Shown here piece by piece: positions 1-8,017 of a stretch of DNA of 64,000 nucleotides. Below the pieces are notes generated by a model. The model was not told the DNA's origin, made no database searches, and saw only the letters and a list, made by a program, of their open reading frames with translations. Numbering within the stretch: the stretch's first letter is position 1; every line of letters starts with the position of its first letter. The translations under genes were made by a program, and so were the position numbers. Source of the DNA: an uncultured Prevotella sp. (GTDB lineage Bacteria > Bacteroidota > Bacteroidia > Bacteroidales > Bacteroidaceae); NCBI GenBank assembly GCA_900770395.1, contig CAAGKM010000024.1, positions 1 to 64,000 on the forward strand, read 5' to 3'.

Positions 1-1477
1 CTGTGGTAAAGAAAGCGTTGTTGAACTCTATCACGTTGCGCTCCGAGCGGTAGTTGGTCTCTAACGGCTTTATCTCCACTGTGTCGTCGTGGTGGGGAAA
101 CTCCTGCGCTATGTTGTTGCGCAGCCGCCAGTCGCCCGAGCGCCAGCGGTAGATGCTCTGTTTCACGTCGCCCACAATGAGGTTGCCGCTCTCCTCATGG
201 CTCATGCACTCGAGGAGCAGCGTGCGGAAGTTCTGCCACTGTATGGTGCTGGTGTCCTGAAACTCGTCAATCATGATGTGCGACAGGCGGGTGCCTATCT
301 TCTCGAACACAAAGGGCGAGTCGCTGTCGCCTATGAGTGACTGCAGCAGTTGCTGAGTGTCGCTGAGCAAGAAACGGTTGGCATTCTCGTTCATCTCCCT
401 TACGTTGCGCTCTATGCGGTCGAGCAGCCGCAGCTGTGTCAACAGTTTTGTTGTCAGTCTCGCGCTCGCGTACCTTTTATATAATATAGGGTAGTTTTGC
501 AGCAGCGACTCCTGAAGCGGTTGGAGTTGTTCTGTTGCCACAATTACCCAGTCGGGATTTTTCTTTGCATTGGTGGCGGTGAACCATTTCTTAGGGTCTT
601 CGAGAGCATTCAGAAAGTATGCTCCAAACTGGTCGGCCTGCAAATCATCGCGCCTTATTTTCACGAAAGCCCCGGCAGGCCCTGATGTGTTGCGTGACAA
701 ATCGCTCACCGTCAGACCATTGCTCTCGAGTATCTCGTAGAATTGGTCGGCATAGTCTTTTATTTGTTTGTGGGCACGCTCGGCAATGGCGTTCATTTGT
801 TTCTCAAAATGGTCCATCTGTCCCGGTGAGTTGAGGATTTTTTTCAGATGTCCGCTCTCACGCTTGTAGTACTCCTTGAATATGTTGAGCCCGAAACTCT
901 TTATCTGACCTATCACGTTCCATGTCTTGTCGTCCTCGATGTTGCTGTTGATGAACTTCATTATCCATCCCAGCACCTCGTTGGTGGTGTCGAGACTCTC
1001 AATCATGTTGTCCACAGCCTCCTCCTCTATCTGCTTGTCGTTTAGCTCTATGCGGAGGTTGGGTGTGAGGTCGAGCTCACGGGCGAGGTTGCGCAGCACC
1101 GACTGGAAGAATGAGTCGATGGTCTCTATGCGGAAGTCGTTGTAGTGGTGGAGCAGCAGCGTGAGAGCTATGCCAGCCTGTCGCGAAGCCTGCTCGCGGC
1201 TGATGCCGAGCTCGCCGCATATCTTCTGAAGATACGCCTCGGAGTCGGGCAGCAGCTCCCTTATGCCATACAGCTGACTGAGTATGCGCATCTTCATTTC
1301 CTCGGTTGCTTTGTTGGTGAATGTCACCGCCAGGATGTTGCGGTAACAATAAGGATTTCTCATTAGCAGTTTGATGTATTCCACTGCTAATGTAAAGGTC
1401 TTACCGCTGCCAGCGCTCGCTTTGTAGACGGTAAGGGGGGATTCTTCATTGACTTCGTCGAATTTACGTTTCTTCAT
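1..1477 (-). CDS. UvrD/AddA-like ATP-dependent helicase, N-terminal part (cut by window edge)
   Basis: Only the first 492 codons are present; the gene runs off the left end. Superfamily 1 helicase motifs are visible in order: Walker A SAGSGKT (residues 21-27), motif Ia TFTNKATEEM (about 50), motif II IDEFQD (about 400), motif III GDVKQSIYRWR (about 437) and motif IV TNYRSE (about 474). The wide spacing of motifs and the GDVKQSIYRWR form fit AddA/RecB-type DNA-end processing helicases better than classic UvrD. Its likely role is DNA unwinding in double-strand-break repair. The start (ATG at 1477) overlaps the last codons of the upstream ttcA-like gene by 14 nt, implying translational coupling. 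Whether a C-terminal nuclease domain exists cannot be seen here. Family call is firm, subtype is inference. Confidence 0.88.
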   Translation of the reverse strand, partial: MKKRKFDEVNEESPLTVYKASAGSGKTFTLAVEYIKLLMRNPYCYRNILAVTFTNKATEEMKMRILSQLYGIRELLPDSEAYLQKICGELGISREQASRQAGIALTLLLHHYNDFRIETIDSFFQSVLRNLARELDLTPNLRIELNDKQIEEEAVDNMIESLDTTNEVLGWIMKFINSNIEDDKTWNVIGQIKSFGLNIFKEYYKRESGHLKKILNSPGQMDHFEKQMNAIAERAHKQIKDYADQFYEILESNGLTVSDLSRNTSGPAGAFVKIRRDDLQADQFGAYFLNALEDPKKWFTATNAKKNPDWVIVATEQLQPLQESLLQNYPILYKRYASARLTTKLLTQLRLLDRIERNVREMNENANRFLLSDTQQLLQSLIGDSDSPFVFEKIGTRLSHIMIDEFQDTSTIQWQNFRTLLLECMSHEESGNLIVGDVKQSIYRWRSGDWRLRNNIAQEFPHHDDTVEIKPLETNYRSERNVIEFNNAFFTT

Positions 1478-2183
1478 TCTTCATTTCTACGAGTTTTCCT
1501 TCCGATTCCAGCGCATGCCATATGCTGTATCTCACTTCGGGAGTCTTCCTTTCCATCTCTTCAAACAGCTGACGCATGTCGGTGCGCTGGCTTGCCCGCT
1601 CATATTTGCACGTCTTTATCTGTTTCTTATATCCTTGCTGCGCGGCATATTCGGCAATGTCACTTTCCTTCACCATGCACAGCGGGCGTATTACGGTGAT
1701 GGGCATCTTGCGCATCTGCATCTTTGCGGGCATGGTGGAGAAATGCCCTTGGTTGAATATATTGAGCAAGGCAGTGTGGATGATGTCGTCCTGATGATGG
1801 CCGAGTGCAATCTTGTTGCAGCCTAAAGCCTGTGCTAAGTTGAACATCTCCTTGCGGCGGTACCATGAGCAGAGAAAGCACATTGGCTTCTTGCCCGCCG
1901 TGCTCTCGTCGAAACTTGTGGTCACTATATGTAATGTAACACCGAGATTTCGGGCAAACTCCTCAATATATTCAGTATCAGTCTCATACTGAACGTTGCC
2001 CATCCTGACGTGTATCGCCTCCACCGTGAACCTTGGCACGGCTATGCGGCTCATCCTCGCCAGCATCTCAAGCAGGCACAGCGAGTCCTTGCCGCCCGAC
2101 AGCCCCACAAGAATCTTGTCGCCGTCATCAATCAGACCGAAGGCAGCGTTTGCACGCCGGATATTCTTCTGAATCTTTTTCAC
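1464..2183 (-). CDS. ttcA: TtcA-family tRNA 2-thiolation PP-loop protein
   Basis: A 239-residue PP-loop ATPase. The ATP pyrophosphate loop SGGKDS lies at residues 29-34. A CFLC pair (C102, C105) and a third cysteine (C192, in KTCKYE) match the three iron-sulfur ligands of TtcA, and GHHQDD is the second conserved loop. TtcA installs 2-thiocytidine at tRNA position 32; the same fold occurs in TilS, but TilS lacks these cysteines and has a long C-terminal domain, absent here. It sits 3 nt after nth and overlaps the helicase gene downstream, so it is part of a minus-strand operon. A related but distinct tRNA-modification paralogue, tilS, is at the other end of the window. Family is firm; the exact tRNA substrate is inferred. 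Confidence 0.85.
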   Translation of the reverse strand: MKKIQKNIRRANAAFGLIDDGDKILVGLSGGKDSLCLLEMLARMSRIAVPRFTVEAIHVRMGNVQYETDTEYIEEFARNLGVTLHIVTTSFDESTAGKKPMCFLCSWYRRKEMFNLAQALGCNKIALGHHQDDIIHTALLNIFNQGHFSTMPAKMQMRKMPITVIRPLCMVKESDIAEYAAQQGYKKQIKTCKYERASQRTDMRQLFEEMERKTPEVRYSIWHALESEGKLVEMKNEET

Positions 2184-2186
2184 TCT

Positions 2187-2837
2187 TCATTTAAGTTTCG
2201 CTCCCTCCATGCGCTTCATACAGAAATCGTTCAGTCCGCATTTGTCGCACATAGGTTTTGCCGACTTGCACACATACCGTCCGTGGAGTATCAGCCAGTG
2301 GTGGGCGTCGGGTATTATCGAGTCATCGAAATACTTTGTCAGCACCTTCTCTACTTTCAGAGGAGTGTTGTCCTTTGGCGCCACTAATCCTATGCGGTGG
2401 CTCACTCTGTAGACATGAGTGTCCACTGCCATTGCCGAACGTCCGAAAGCCACTGCCCACATCACATTGGCTGTCTTGCGGCCCACGCCTGGCAGACGTA
2501 GCAGGGCGTCATAGTCCTCTGGTATCTCGCCGCCGTGCTGGTCTACTATCATGCGCGCCGTTTCCACTAAATGCTTTGCCTTGGCGTTGGGGTAGGAGAT
2601 ACTCTTGATGTATTCCAATATGTCCTCCTCGCTTGCCTTCGCCATGCTTTCGGCATCGGGATAAGCGGCAAAAAGTTCTGGTGTCACCATGTTCACACGC
2701 TTGTCGGTGCACTGTGCGCTCAGTATCACCGCCACCAACAACTGGAACACGCTGCCAAACTCCAGCTCTGTGGTTGGCTTTGGCATCTCGCGGCTGAAGT
2801 ATTCGGTTACCCGTCGGTATAGTTCTTCTCTTCTCAT
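2187..2837 (-). CDS. nth: Endonuclease III (DNA glycosylase/AP lyase)
   Basis: A 216-residue base-excision repair glycosylase for oxidised pyrimidines. The helix-hairpin-helix LPGVGRKTANV carries the catalytic lysine, VDTHVYRV carries the catalytic aspartate, and the C-terminal cysteines have the spacing C-x6-C-x2-C-x5-C that holds the 4Fe-4S cluster. The open frame extends upstream to 2906, but that would overlap the glutaredoxin-like gene; starting at MRREELYRR (2837) gives the usual family length and a 13-nt gap. It is followed at 3 nt by ttcA. All key residues are present. Confidence 0.95.
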   Translation of the reverse strand: MRREELYRRVTEYFSREMPKPTTELEFGSVFQLLVAVILSAQCTDKRVNMVTPELFAAYPDAESMAKASEEDILEYIKSISYPNAKAKHLVETARMIVDQHGGEIPEDYDALLRLPGVGRKTANVMWAVAFGRSAMAVDTHVYRVSHRIGLVAPKDNTPLKVEKVLTKYFDDSIIPDAHHWLILHGRYVCKSAKPMCDKCGLNDFCMKRMEGAKLK

Positions 2838-2850
2838 CACAGCAAATACC

Positions 2851-3153
2851 TTAGCATCCCGTTCCGTCAAGATTGCATGCTGCTCCTTGCTCTTCTGCCG
2901 GTTCAATTATTAGTCCAGCCTTCTCTGGCTTGAACGTCACCGTGCCGTCCTCCAGCACAAAGCACGGGATACCCACGCCGCCTACGCGCTTCATCACGTC
3001 GAACGCAGCGTTTTTGTCGCGCAGCCGCAGAAATTCCTTAAGGTTTCTCACATGCTTGCCGATGTCAATCAGCTCATATCTGCTGTCGCCCTCAGCCTGC
3101 GCCTTCACTGCTGTGCAGTCGGGGCAAGTCTCCATTACATATATCTTTATCAT
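2851..3153 (-). CDS. Glutaredoxin-like thiol-redox protein
   Basis: A 100-residue protein with a thioredoxin-fold signature: CPDC at residues 10-13 after a beta strand (IKIYVMET) and the cis-proline region GIPCFVLEDG. The C-terminus ends in two more cysteines (C-N-L-D-G-T-G-C), which is unusual and could provide an extra disulfide or metal site. It is first in a tight minus-strand run with nth, ttcA and the helicase. A promoter-like TAACTTTG lies about 57 nt upstream. The specific substrate is unknown. Confidence 0.75.
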   Translation of the reverse strand: MIKIYVMETCPDCTAVKAQAEGDSRYELIDIGKHVRNLKEFLRLRDKNAAFDVMKRVGGVGIPCFVLEDGTVTFKPEKAGLIIEPAEEQGAACNLDGTGC

Positions 3154-3209
3154 AGCTCACTTATATGTTTAAGATTTATTACACTGTGGATATAAACTCA
3201 AATCACTTG

Positions 3210-3217
3210 CAAAGTTA
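3210..3217 (-). promoter_or_regulatory. Bacteroidetes -7 element for the glutaredoxin-nth-ttcA operon
   Basis: Reading the minus strand, TAACTTTG fits the Bacteroidetes -7 consensus TAnnTTTG, giving a leader of roughly 50 nt before the start at 3153. No good TTTG -33 element is seen at the standard spacing, so this is a moderate call. Confidence 0.5.
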
Positions 3218-3302
3218 TTTATTTTATCCGAAAAAACTTCACGCTGGTGCAGGAAAATGTAAACTGTTAGTTCTTTTTAATTTATGTTCTTAATTTTTTC
3301 TT

Positions 3303-3366
3303 AAAAACAATTTTGGCTTACACCTTGAATATATTATATAATAGGGCGTAAGCCAAAATTGTTTTT
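3303..3366 (-). terminator. Intrinsic terminator after the NfnAB-type fusion gene
   Basis: Two perfect 19-bp arms (3303-3321 and 3348-3366) surround a 26-nt loop. The arms begin and end in A/T runs, so the structure could work on either strand; it lies 24 nt after the stop of the minus-strand gene that ends at 3390. Confidence 0.85.
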
Positions 3367-3389
3367 GTCTTTGATATATAATGCGCGTA

Positions 3390-5762
3390 TTACTCGGGAC
3401 GCAGGTGCTTGTCCATGCTTGCTGCGGCACGTCTGCCGTCGCCCATGGCAAGGATAACTGTTGCGCCACCACGTACGATGTCACCGCCGGCATAGATGGT
3501 GGCTATATTGCTCTGCATCTCGTCGTTTACGGCGATGGTGTTCTTGCGGCCAAGCTCCAAGCCCTTGATTGACTGTGGAACGAGTGGGTTAGGACTGACA
3601 CCTACAGCCACTACAACCTGGTCGACATCGAGGGTGACGGTCTTGCCCTCAACAGGCACAGGACTGCGGCGGCCAGATGCATCGGGCTCGCCAAGCTCCA
3701 TTACCTGAAGAACAGCCTTGCTCACAGCGCCCTTCTCATCGGCAATATATTCTATTGGGTTGTGCAGGGTGAGGAAGTTGATTCCCTCCTCCTTTGCATG
3801 CTTCACCTCCTCAAGACGTGCAGGCATCTCTGCCTCTGAGCGGCGGTAGACAAGTGTGACGTTGGCACCGAGACGCTTTGCCGTGCGGCAAGAGTCCATT
3901 GCGGTGTTGCCGCCACCAACCACAAGCACGTTCTTGGCAGGGTTGATTGGAGTGTCGGTATGAGGATTGGCGGCATCCATGAGGTTCACACGTGTGAGAT
4001 ACTCATTTGACGACATTATATTGATGCAGTTCTCGCCAGGAATGTTCATGAAGTTAGGCAGTCCGGCGCCAGAGCCAACGAAGATGCCCTTGAAGCCCTG
4101 AGCCTCAAGCTCCTCCACGCTGATGGTCTTGCCCACGATGCAGTCGGTCATGAAGTTTACTCCCAGCTTCTTGAGGTTCTCAATCTCCACATCCACGATG
4201 GCGTTGGGCAGACGGAACTCAGGAATACCGTATTTCAGCACACCGCCAATCTCGTGGAGTGCCTCGAACACATGAACGTCGTAGCCCATTTTCACCATGT
4301 CGCCGGCGAAGCTCAGTCCTGAAGGACCAGAGCCAACAACAGCCACCTTTATGCCGTTGGCAGGAGCCACTTCGGGAAGTGACATGCGACCGCTCTCACG
4401 CTCATAGTCGGCAGCGAAACGCTCAAGATAACCGATAGCCACGGCTGGCTCGTTCATCTTCAGGTGGATACACTTGCTCTCACACTGCTTCTCCTGCGGA
4501 CAAACGCGGCCGCACACAGCGGGTAGGGCAGAGGTTGTTTTCAGCACACGGGCTGCGGCGAGGAACTCGCCACGCTCAATGTTCTTGATGAATGAAGGGA
4601 TATTGATGTTCACAGGACAGCCCTCAACACATGTAGGCTTGGCGCAGTCGAGACAACGGTGGGCCTCAGTCATTGCCATCTGGGCTGTAAGTCCCTTGTT
4701 CACTTCCTCGGTTCGTGTGGTGGCACGGTAAACTGGATCGAGCTCAGGCATCACCACGCGGGCGATTGCTGTGCGCTCCTTTGGCTTCATTGCCGAGCGG
4801 AGCTCCTTGCGCCACTCTGCGTTGCGGTCGGTTAGCTCCTCTATAGGGGCGTTGGCATGAGCGTTTACGGCGTTGGCTGCATCAGCAGCGTCCTGAGCAG
4901 CCTTCTCTGCCTTTGCCTTGTTGGCAGCATCCACACTCACGAGGTGCTCCTCGAAATGCTCCATCTCCTCCTGCTCCACACGCTTGAAGGTACCCATGCG
5001 CTTGAACATCTCGTCCCAGTCGACGAGCGCGCCGTCGAACTCAGGACCGTCGATGCACACAAACTTAGTCTTGCCGCCGATGGTGAGACGGCATGCACCG
5101 CACATACCTGTACCGTCGACCATGATGGTGTTGAGTGACACGTCTGTCGGGATGTTGTATTTCTGTGTGAGCAGGCAGCTGAACTTCATCATGATTGGAG
5201 GACCGATGGCAAACACCTTGTCGATGTGTTCCTGCTGTATGAATTTCTCTATGCCCACGGTCACCACGCCCTTTTCTCCCTTCGAACCGTCATCGGTCAT
5301 GATAATAACCTCGTCGGAGCTTTCGCGCACCTCATCCTCTAATATAATAAGGTCGGCAGAGCGTCCGGCAAGGACAGAAAGCACACGGTTGCCGGCAGCC
5401 TTGAGTGCCTTGATGATGGGGAGCATAGGAGCCACGCCAACACCGCCTCCGGCACAGACCACAGTTCCGAACTTCTCAATATGTGTGGGCTGTCCGAGCG
5501 GACCAACCACGTCGGCAACACAGTCGCCTTCGTTGAGATTGCAGAGCTTCACTGACGACAGACCAACTTTCTGTACAACCAGTGTAATGGTGCCGCGCTC
5601 AATGTCGGCATCGGCAATGGTGAGCGGCATGCGCTCGCCGTTCTTGTCAACTCGTACAATCACAAAGTTGCCCGCCTTGCGGCTTTTTGCAATCAGGGGA
5701 GCCTCGATTTCAAACTTGTAGACCTTGTCTGAGAATTGTACTTTCTTTATTATCTTGTTCAT
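3390..5762 (-). CDS. NfnAB-type fusion: ferredoxin-NAD(P) reductase-like domain plus GltD-like NADPH oxidoreductase
   Basis: A 790-residue fusion of two flavoproteins that are separate subunits elsewhere. The first ~280 residues form an FNR-like FAD/NAD module (as in DHOD-B electron-transfer subunit or NfnA) with a 2Fe-2S cysteine set around MCGACRL and FVC. The rest is GltD/NfnB-like: paired 4Fe-4S motifs CLDCAKPTCVEGCP and CGRVCPQEKQCESKC, FAD loop GSGPSGLSFAGD, NAD(P) loop GGGNTAMDSC and C-terminal AGGDIVRGGATV. This resembles NADH-dependent reduced ferredoxin:NADP oxidoreductase; annotation as glutamate synthase small subunit is common but no large subunit is nearby. It follows serS by 13 nt, so the two are probably co-transcribed, and it ends at a strong terminator. 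Domain calls firm, physiological reaction inferred. Confidence 0.88.
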   Translation of the reverse strand: MNKIIKKVQFSDKVYKFEIEAPLIAKSRKAGNFVIVRVDKNGERMPLTIADADIERGTITLVVQKVGLSSVKLCNLNEGDCVADVVGPLGQPTHIEKFGTVVCAGGGVGVAPMLPIIKALKAAGNRVLSVLAGRSADLIILEDEVRESSDEVIIMTDDGSKGEKGVVTVGIEKFIQQEHIDKVFAIGPPIMMKFSCLLTQKYNIPTDVSLNTIMVDGTGMCGACRLTIGGKTKFVCIDGPEFDGALVDWDEMFKRMGTFKRVEQEEMEHFEEHLVSVDAANKAKAEKAAQDAADAANAVNAHANAPIEELTDRNAEWRKELRSAMKPKERTAIARVVMPELDPVYRATTRTEEVNKGLTAQMAMTEAHRCLDCAKPTCVEGCPVNINIPSFIKNIERGEFLAAARVLKTTSALPAVCGRVCPQEKQCESKCIHLKMNEPAVAIGYLERFAADYERESGRMSLPEVAPANGIKVAVVGSGPSGLSFAGDMVKMGYDVHVFEALHEIGGVLKYGIPEFRLPNAIVDVEIENLKKLGVNFMTDCIVGKTISVEELEAQGFKGIFVGSGAGLPNFMNIPGENCINIMSSNEYLTRVNLMDAANPHTDTPINPAKNVLVVGGGNTAMDSCRTAKRLGANVTLVYRRSEAEMPARLEEVKHAKEEGINFLTLHNPIEYIADEKGAVSKAVLQVMELGEPDASGRRSPVPVEGKTVTLDVDQVVVAVGVSPNPLVPQSIKGLELGRKNTIAVNDEMQSNIATIYAGGDIVRGGATVILAMGDGRRAAASMDKHLRPE

Positions 5763-5775
5763 TGTTTTTCTTTTT

Positions 5776-7065
5776 TTAATTCATTTTGTCGTCAAGCATC
5801 TCGAATCCGCAGTATGGCACGAGGCACTTTGGAACGCGCACACCCTCAGGTGTCTGGTTGTTCTCGATGATAGCCGCAACTATGCGGGGCAATGCCAATG
5901 CTGAGCCGTTGAGTGTGTGACATAGCTCAATCTTCTTGTCGGTTGCACGGCGGTAGCGGCACTTCAGGCGGTTAGCCTGATAGCTCTCGAAGTTAGATGT
6001 TGAGCTAACCTCCAGCCAGCGCTTCTGAGCAGCAGAGTAAACCTCGAAGTCATAGCAGATGGCAGAAGTGAAGCTCATGTCGCCTCCGCAGAGACGCAGG
6101 ATGCGGTAGGGCAGCTCCAGCTTAATGAGCAGTCCCTCCACGTGGTCGAGCATCTCCTTCAGGCTCTCGTAAGAGTGCTCAGGGGTGTCGATGCGCACAA
6201 TCTCCACCTTGTCGAACTGATGCAGACGGTTAAGTCCGCGCACGTCCTTGCCGTAACTGCCAGCCTCACGGCGGAAACAACCACTGTATGCCGTGCGCTT
6301 GATAGGCAGGTCTTTCTCGTCGAGAATCACATCACGGAAGATGTTTGTCACTGGCACCTCGGCTGTTGGGATGAGGTAGAGGTTGTCGGCAGTGCAGTGA
6401 TACATCTGTCCCTCTTTGTCGGGCAGCTGACCAGTGCCGTAGCCTGATGCCTCGTTTACCACGTATGGCGGCTGCACCTCAAGATATCCGCTCTTGCGAG
6501 CCTCGTCGAGGAAGAATGCCTCAAGGGCACGCTGCAGACGTGCCATCTTGCCGATGTAAAGCGGAAATCCCGCACCGGTGATCTTCACGCCCAGGTCGAA
6601 GTCTATGAGGTTGAACTTCTTGCAGATGTCCCAGTGGCACTCTGCATTCTCGGGCAGGTTTGGAACCTCGCCGCCTGTCTTCACCACCACATTATCCTCG
6701 GCACCTGCACCCTCGGGAACATCGTCGTTTGGAATGTTCGGTATCTGGCACAACAGTGTCACAAGCTCCTTCTCGGCAGAGTCCATCACTTCCTGCAGCT
6801 GCTTGTCCATCTGCTTCAGCTCAGCCACCTTAGCCTTTATCTCGTCAGCCTCAGCCTTTTTGCCTTCCTTCATCAAAGCGCCAATCTGCTTTGACATCTG
6901 GTTTGCCTCCATTTTTGTACTGTCAAGTTTCTGCTGGGCCTCGCGGCGACGCTTGTCGACGGCGAGAACGTTTTCCACAGCCTCTTTAGCACCCTTGAAG
7001 TGCTTTTTCTCCAGACCGCGCACCACGCGCTCTGTCTGCTCTGTAATCAATTTGAGTGTAAGCAT
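5776..7065 (-). CDS. serS: Seryl-tRNA synthetase
   Basis: A 429-residue class II aminoacyl-tRNA synthetase. The N-terminal ~110 residues are the long charged coiled-coil arm that grips the tRNA-Ser variable loop. Class II motif 2 (FRREAGSYGKD) and motif 3 (NGSALALPRIVAAIIE) and the serine-site TAEVPV segment are all present. The open frame reaches 7095, but MLTLKLITEQ at 7065 is the normal family start and leaves about 20 nt of leader after the predicted transcription start. It is the first gene of a two-gene unit with the NfnAB-type fusion. Confidence 0.97.
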   Translation of the reverse strand: MLTLKLITEQTERVVRGLEKKHFKGAKEAVENVLAVDKRRREAQQKLDSTKMEANQMSKQIGALMKEGKKAEADEIKAKVAELKQMDKQLQEVMDSAEKELVTLLCQIPNIPNDDVPEGAGAEDNVVVKTGGEVPNLPENAECHWDICKKFNLIDFDLGVKITGAGFPLYIGKMARLQRALEAFFLDEARKSGYLEVQPPYVVNEASGYGTGQLPDKEGQMYHCTADNLYLIPTAEVPVTNIFRDVILDEKDLPIKRTAYSGCFRREAGSYGKDVRGLNRLHQFDKVEIVRIDTPEHSYESLKEMLDHVEGLLIKLELPYRILRLCGGDMSFTSAICYDFEVYSAAQKRWLEVSSTSNFESYQANRLKCRYRRATDKKIELCHTLNGSALALPRIVAAIIENNQTPEGVRVPKCLVPYCGFEMLDDKMN

Positions 7066-7092
7066 ATATTTTGTTTTTGTTCTTTTCTTCTG

Positions 7093-7124
7093 CAAAATTA
7101 CAAAAAAAATGTGAAATCAGCAAA
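7093..7124 (-). promoter_or_regulatory. Promoter of serS
   Basis: On the minus strand a TTTG -33 element (7121-7124) and a TAATTTTG -7 element (7093-7100) are separated by 20 nt, the expected Bacteroidetes primary-sigma arrangement. Confidence 0.75.
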
Positions 7125-7181
7125 TTATTTTATACAAATGTAGTATAATTGTCAATTATTTGACTTTGAGCTCGTATTATT

Positions 7182-7913
7182 CTAACTCTCGCTGTTGAAT
7201 TTCGCCTTTGCCTCGTCCTTTGCCGTCATGCTTCCGCAGGCATAGTAGAGAATGAAAAACGGCAGTGAGGTGATGAGCAGTTTTATTATTCCCGAGATGA
7301 AAAACACTGCGTAGGTGAGTGTCGCCATGTTGCCGGTGCTGCCAAGAGCATCGCCGTTGAGCAGGCTTACCTGGGCATTCACGTTGGCAAGCAACAGGAC
7401 GATGGCAGGCAGCAGGAATATGCAGAGTGCTGGAATAACCAATATCAGCGACAGGCACAGAGCCCCCAATGTGGCAGGGAAATGCCGCAGGCAAACGCCA
7501 ATGCCTTTTATAAATGTCTTAACAGGTTTCTTTCTCGGGGCGAATATCCGCATCAGCATGATGTAGAAGCCAAGCTCAAAGATGCCCCCGAGGATGAAAA
7601 ATATAATCATCGTGACAACAAATGTGAAGAGTAGGGTCTCGTTCACAGGCAACCCCACGTTGGCGTAGTTGTTGAGCGGCAGATAATAGTTGGCAAACGT
7701 CACCAACAGGCATGTGAACATCAGGGCATGGGCAAGCGCAAAGTACCACGTCTTGGTGAAAATCTTCTTGAAATTCCTAAGATACATGGCTATGCCTTTT
7801 CTGAAACAAAGTCCGATGTTCCTCACTTCCTTTACATCCTCTGCTTCTTTAACTTCTCTAACTTCTTTGACTTCTCTAACTTCTTTGACTTCTTTAACTT
7901 CTCTATCTTCCAT
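7182..7913 (-). CDS. Multi-pass membrane protein with repeat-encoded N-terminus
   Basis: A 243-residue protein of unknown function. Residues 1-32 are a charged low-complexity tract of KEV/REV triplets (KEVKEVREVKEVREVKE), encoded by a near-perfect nucleotide repeat. After it come four or more hydrophobic segments: about 56-78 (FALAHALMFTCLLV), 90-120 (LLFTFVVTMIIFFILGGIF), 145-180 (LGALCLSLILVIPALCIFLLPAIVLLL) and 205-232. The C-terminal tail is short and charged. The positively charged segment before the first helix suggests the repeat tract is cytoplasmic. It is divergent from the oxidoreductase at 8018, sharing a promoter region, and no domain was recognised. The length of the repeat tract could vary between strains. 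Confidence 0.7.
   Translation of the reverse strand: MEDREVKEVKEVREVKEVREVKEAEDVKEVRNIGLCFRKGIAMYLRNFKKIFTKTWYFALAHALMFTCLLVTFANYYLPLNNYANVGLPVNETLLFTFVVTMIIFFILGGIFELGFYIMLMRIFAPRKKPVKTFIKGIGVCLRHFPATLGALCLSLILVIPALCIFLLPAIVLLLANVNAQVSLLNGDALGSTGNMATLTYAVFFISGIIKLLITSLPFFILYYACGSMTAKDEAKAKFNSES
7850..7912 (-). repeat. In-frame short tandem repeat (KEV/REV codons)
   Basis: Alternating 9-nt blocks such as acttctctaacttcttt recur across about 63 nt inside the first codons of the membrane protein gene. All units are multiples of 3 nt, so gain or loss of a unit would change protein length without breaking the frame. Confidence 0.8.
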
Positions 7914-7963
7914 ATTTTCTGTTATGTGTTTTGTTTCTTAAAACCGTTAATTTTTCTATTTTG

Positions 7964-7998
7964 TTTGCAAAGATACAGAAAAAATCGTATCTTTGCAC
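7964..7998. promoter_or_regulatory. Divergent promoters built on a palindrome
   Basis: TGCAAAGATAC at 7967-7977 is mirrored by GTATCTTTGCA at 7988-7998 with a short A-rich spacer. The right arm gives the plus-strand -7 element (TATCTTTG, 7988-7995) with TTTG at 7964-7967 as its -33, 20 nt away; the left arm gives the minus-strand -7 (7968-7975). The two promoters face away from each other toward the oxidoreductase and the membrane protein. Confidence 0.7.
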
Positions 7999-8017
7999 GA
8001 AATTAATAAATTTTATA

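Noticed and set aside
1464..2183. TilS as identity of this PP-loop gene
   Set aside because: It has the TtcA cysteine set and no TilS C-terminal domain; the true tilS is at 62513.
7931..8017. TTG start for the oxidoreductase
   Set aside because: The sequence up to 8017 contains the promoter and is not coding.
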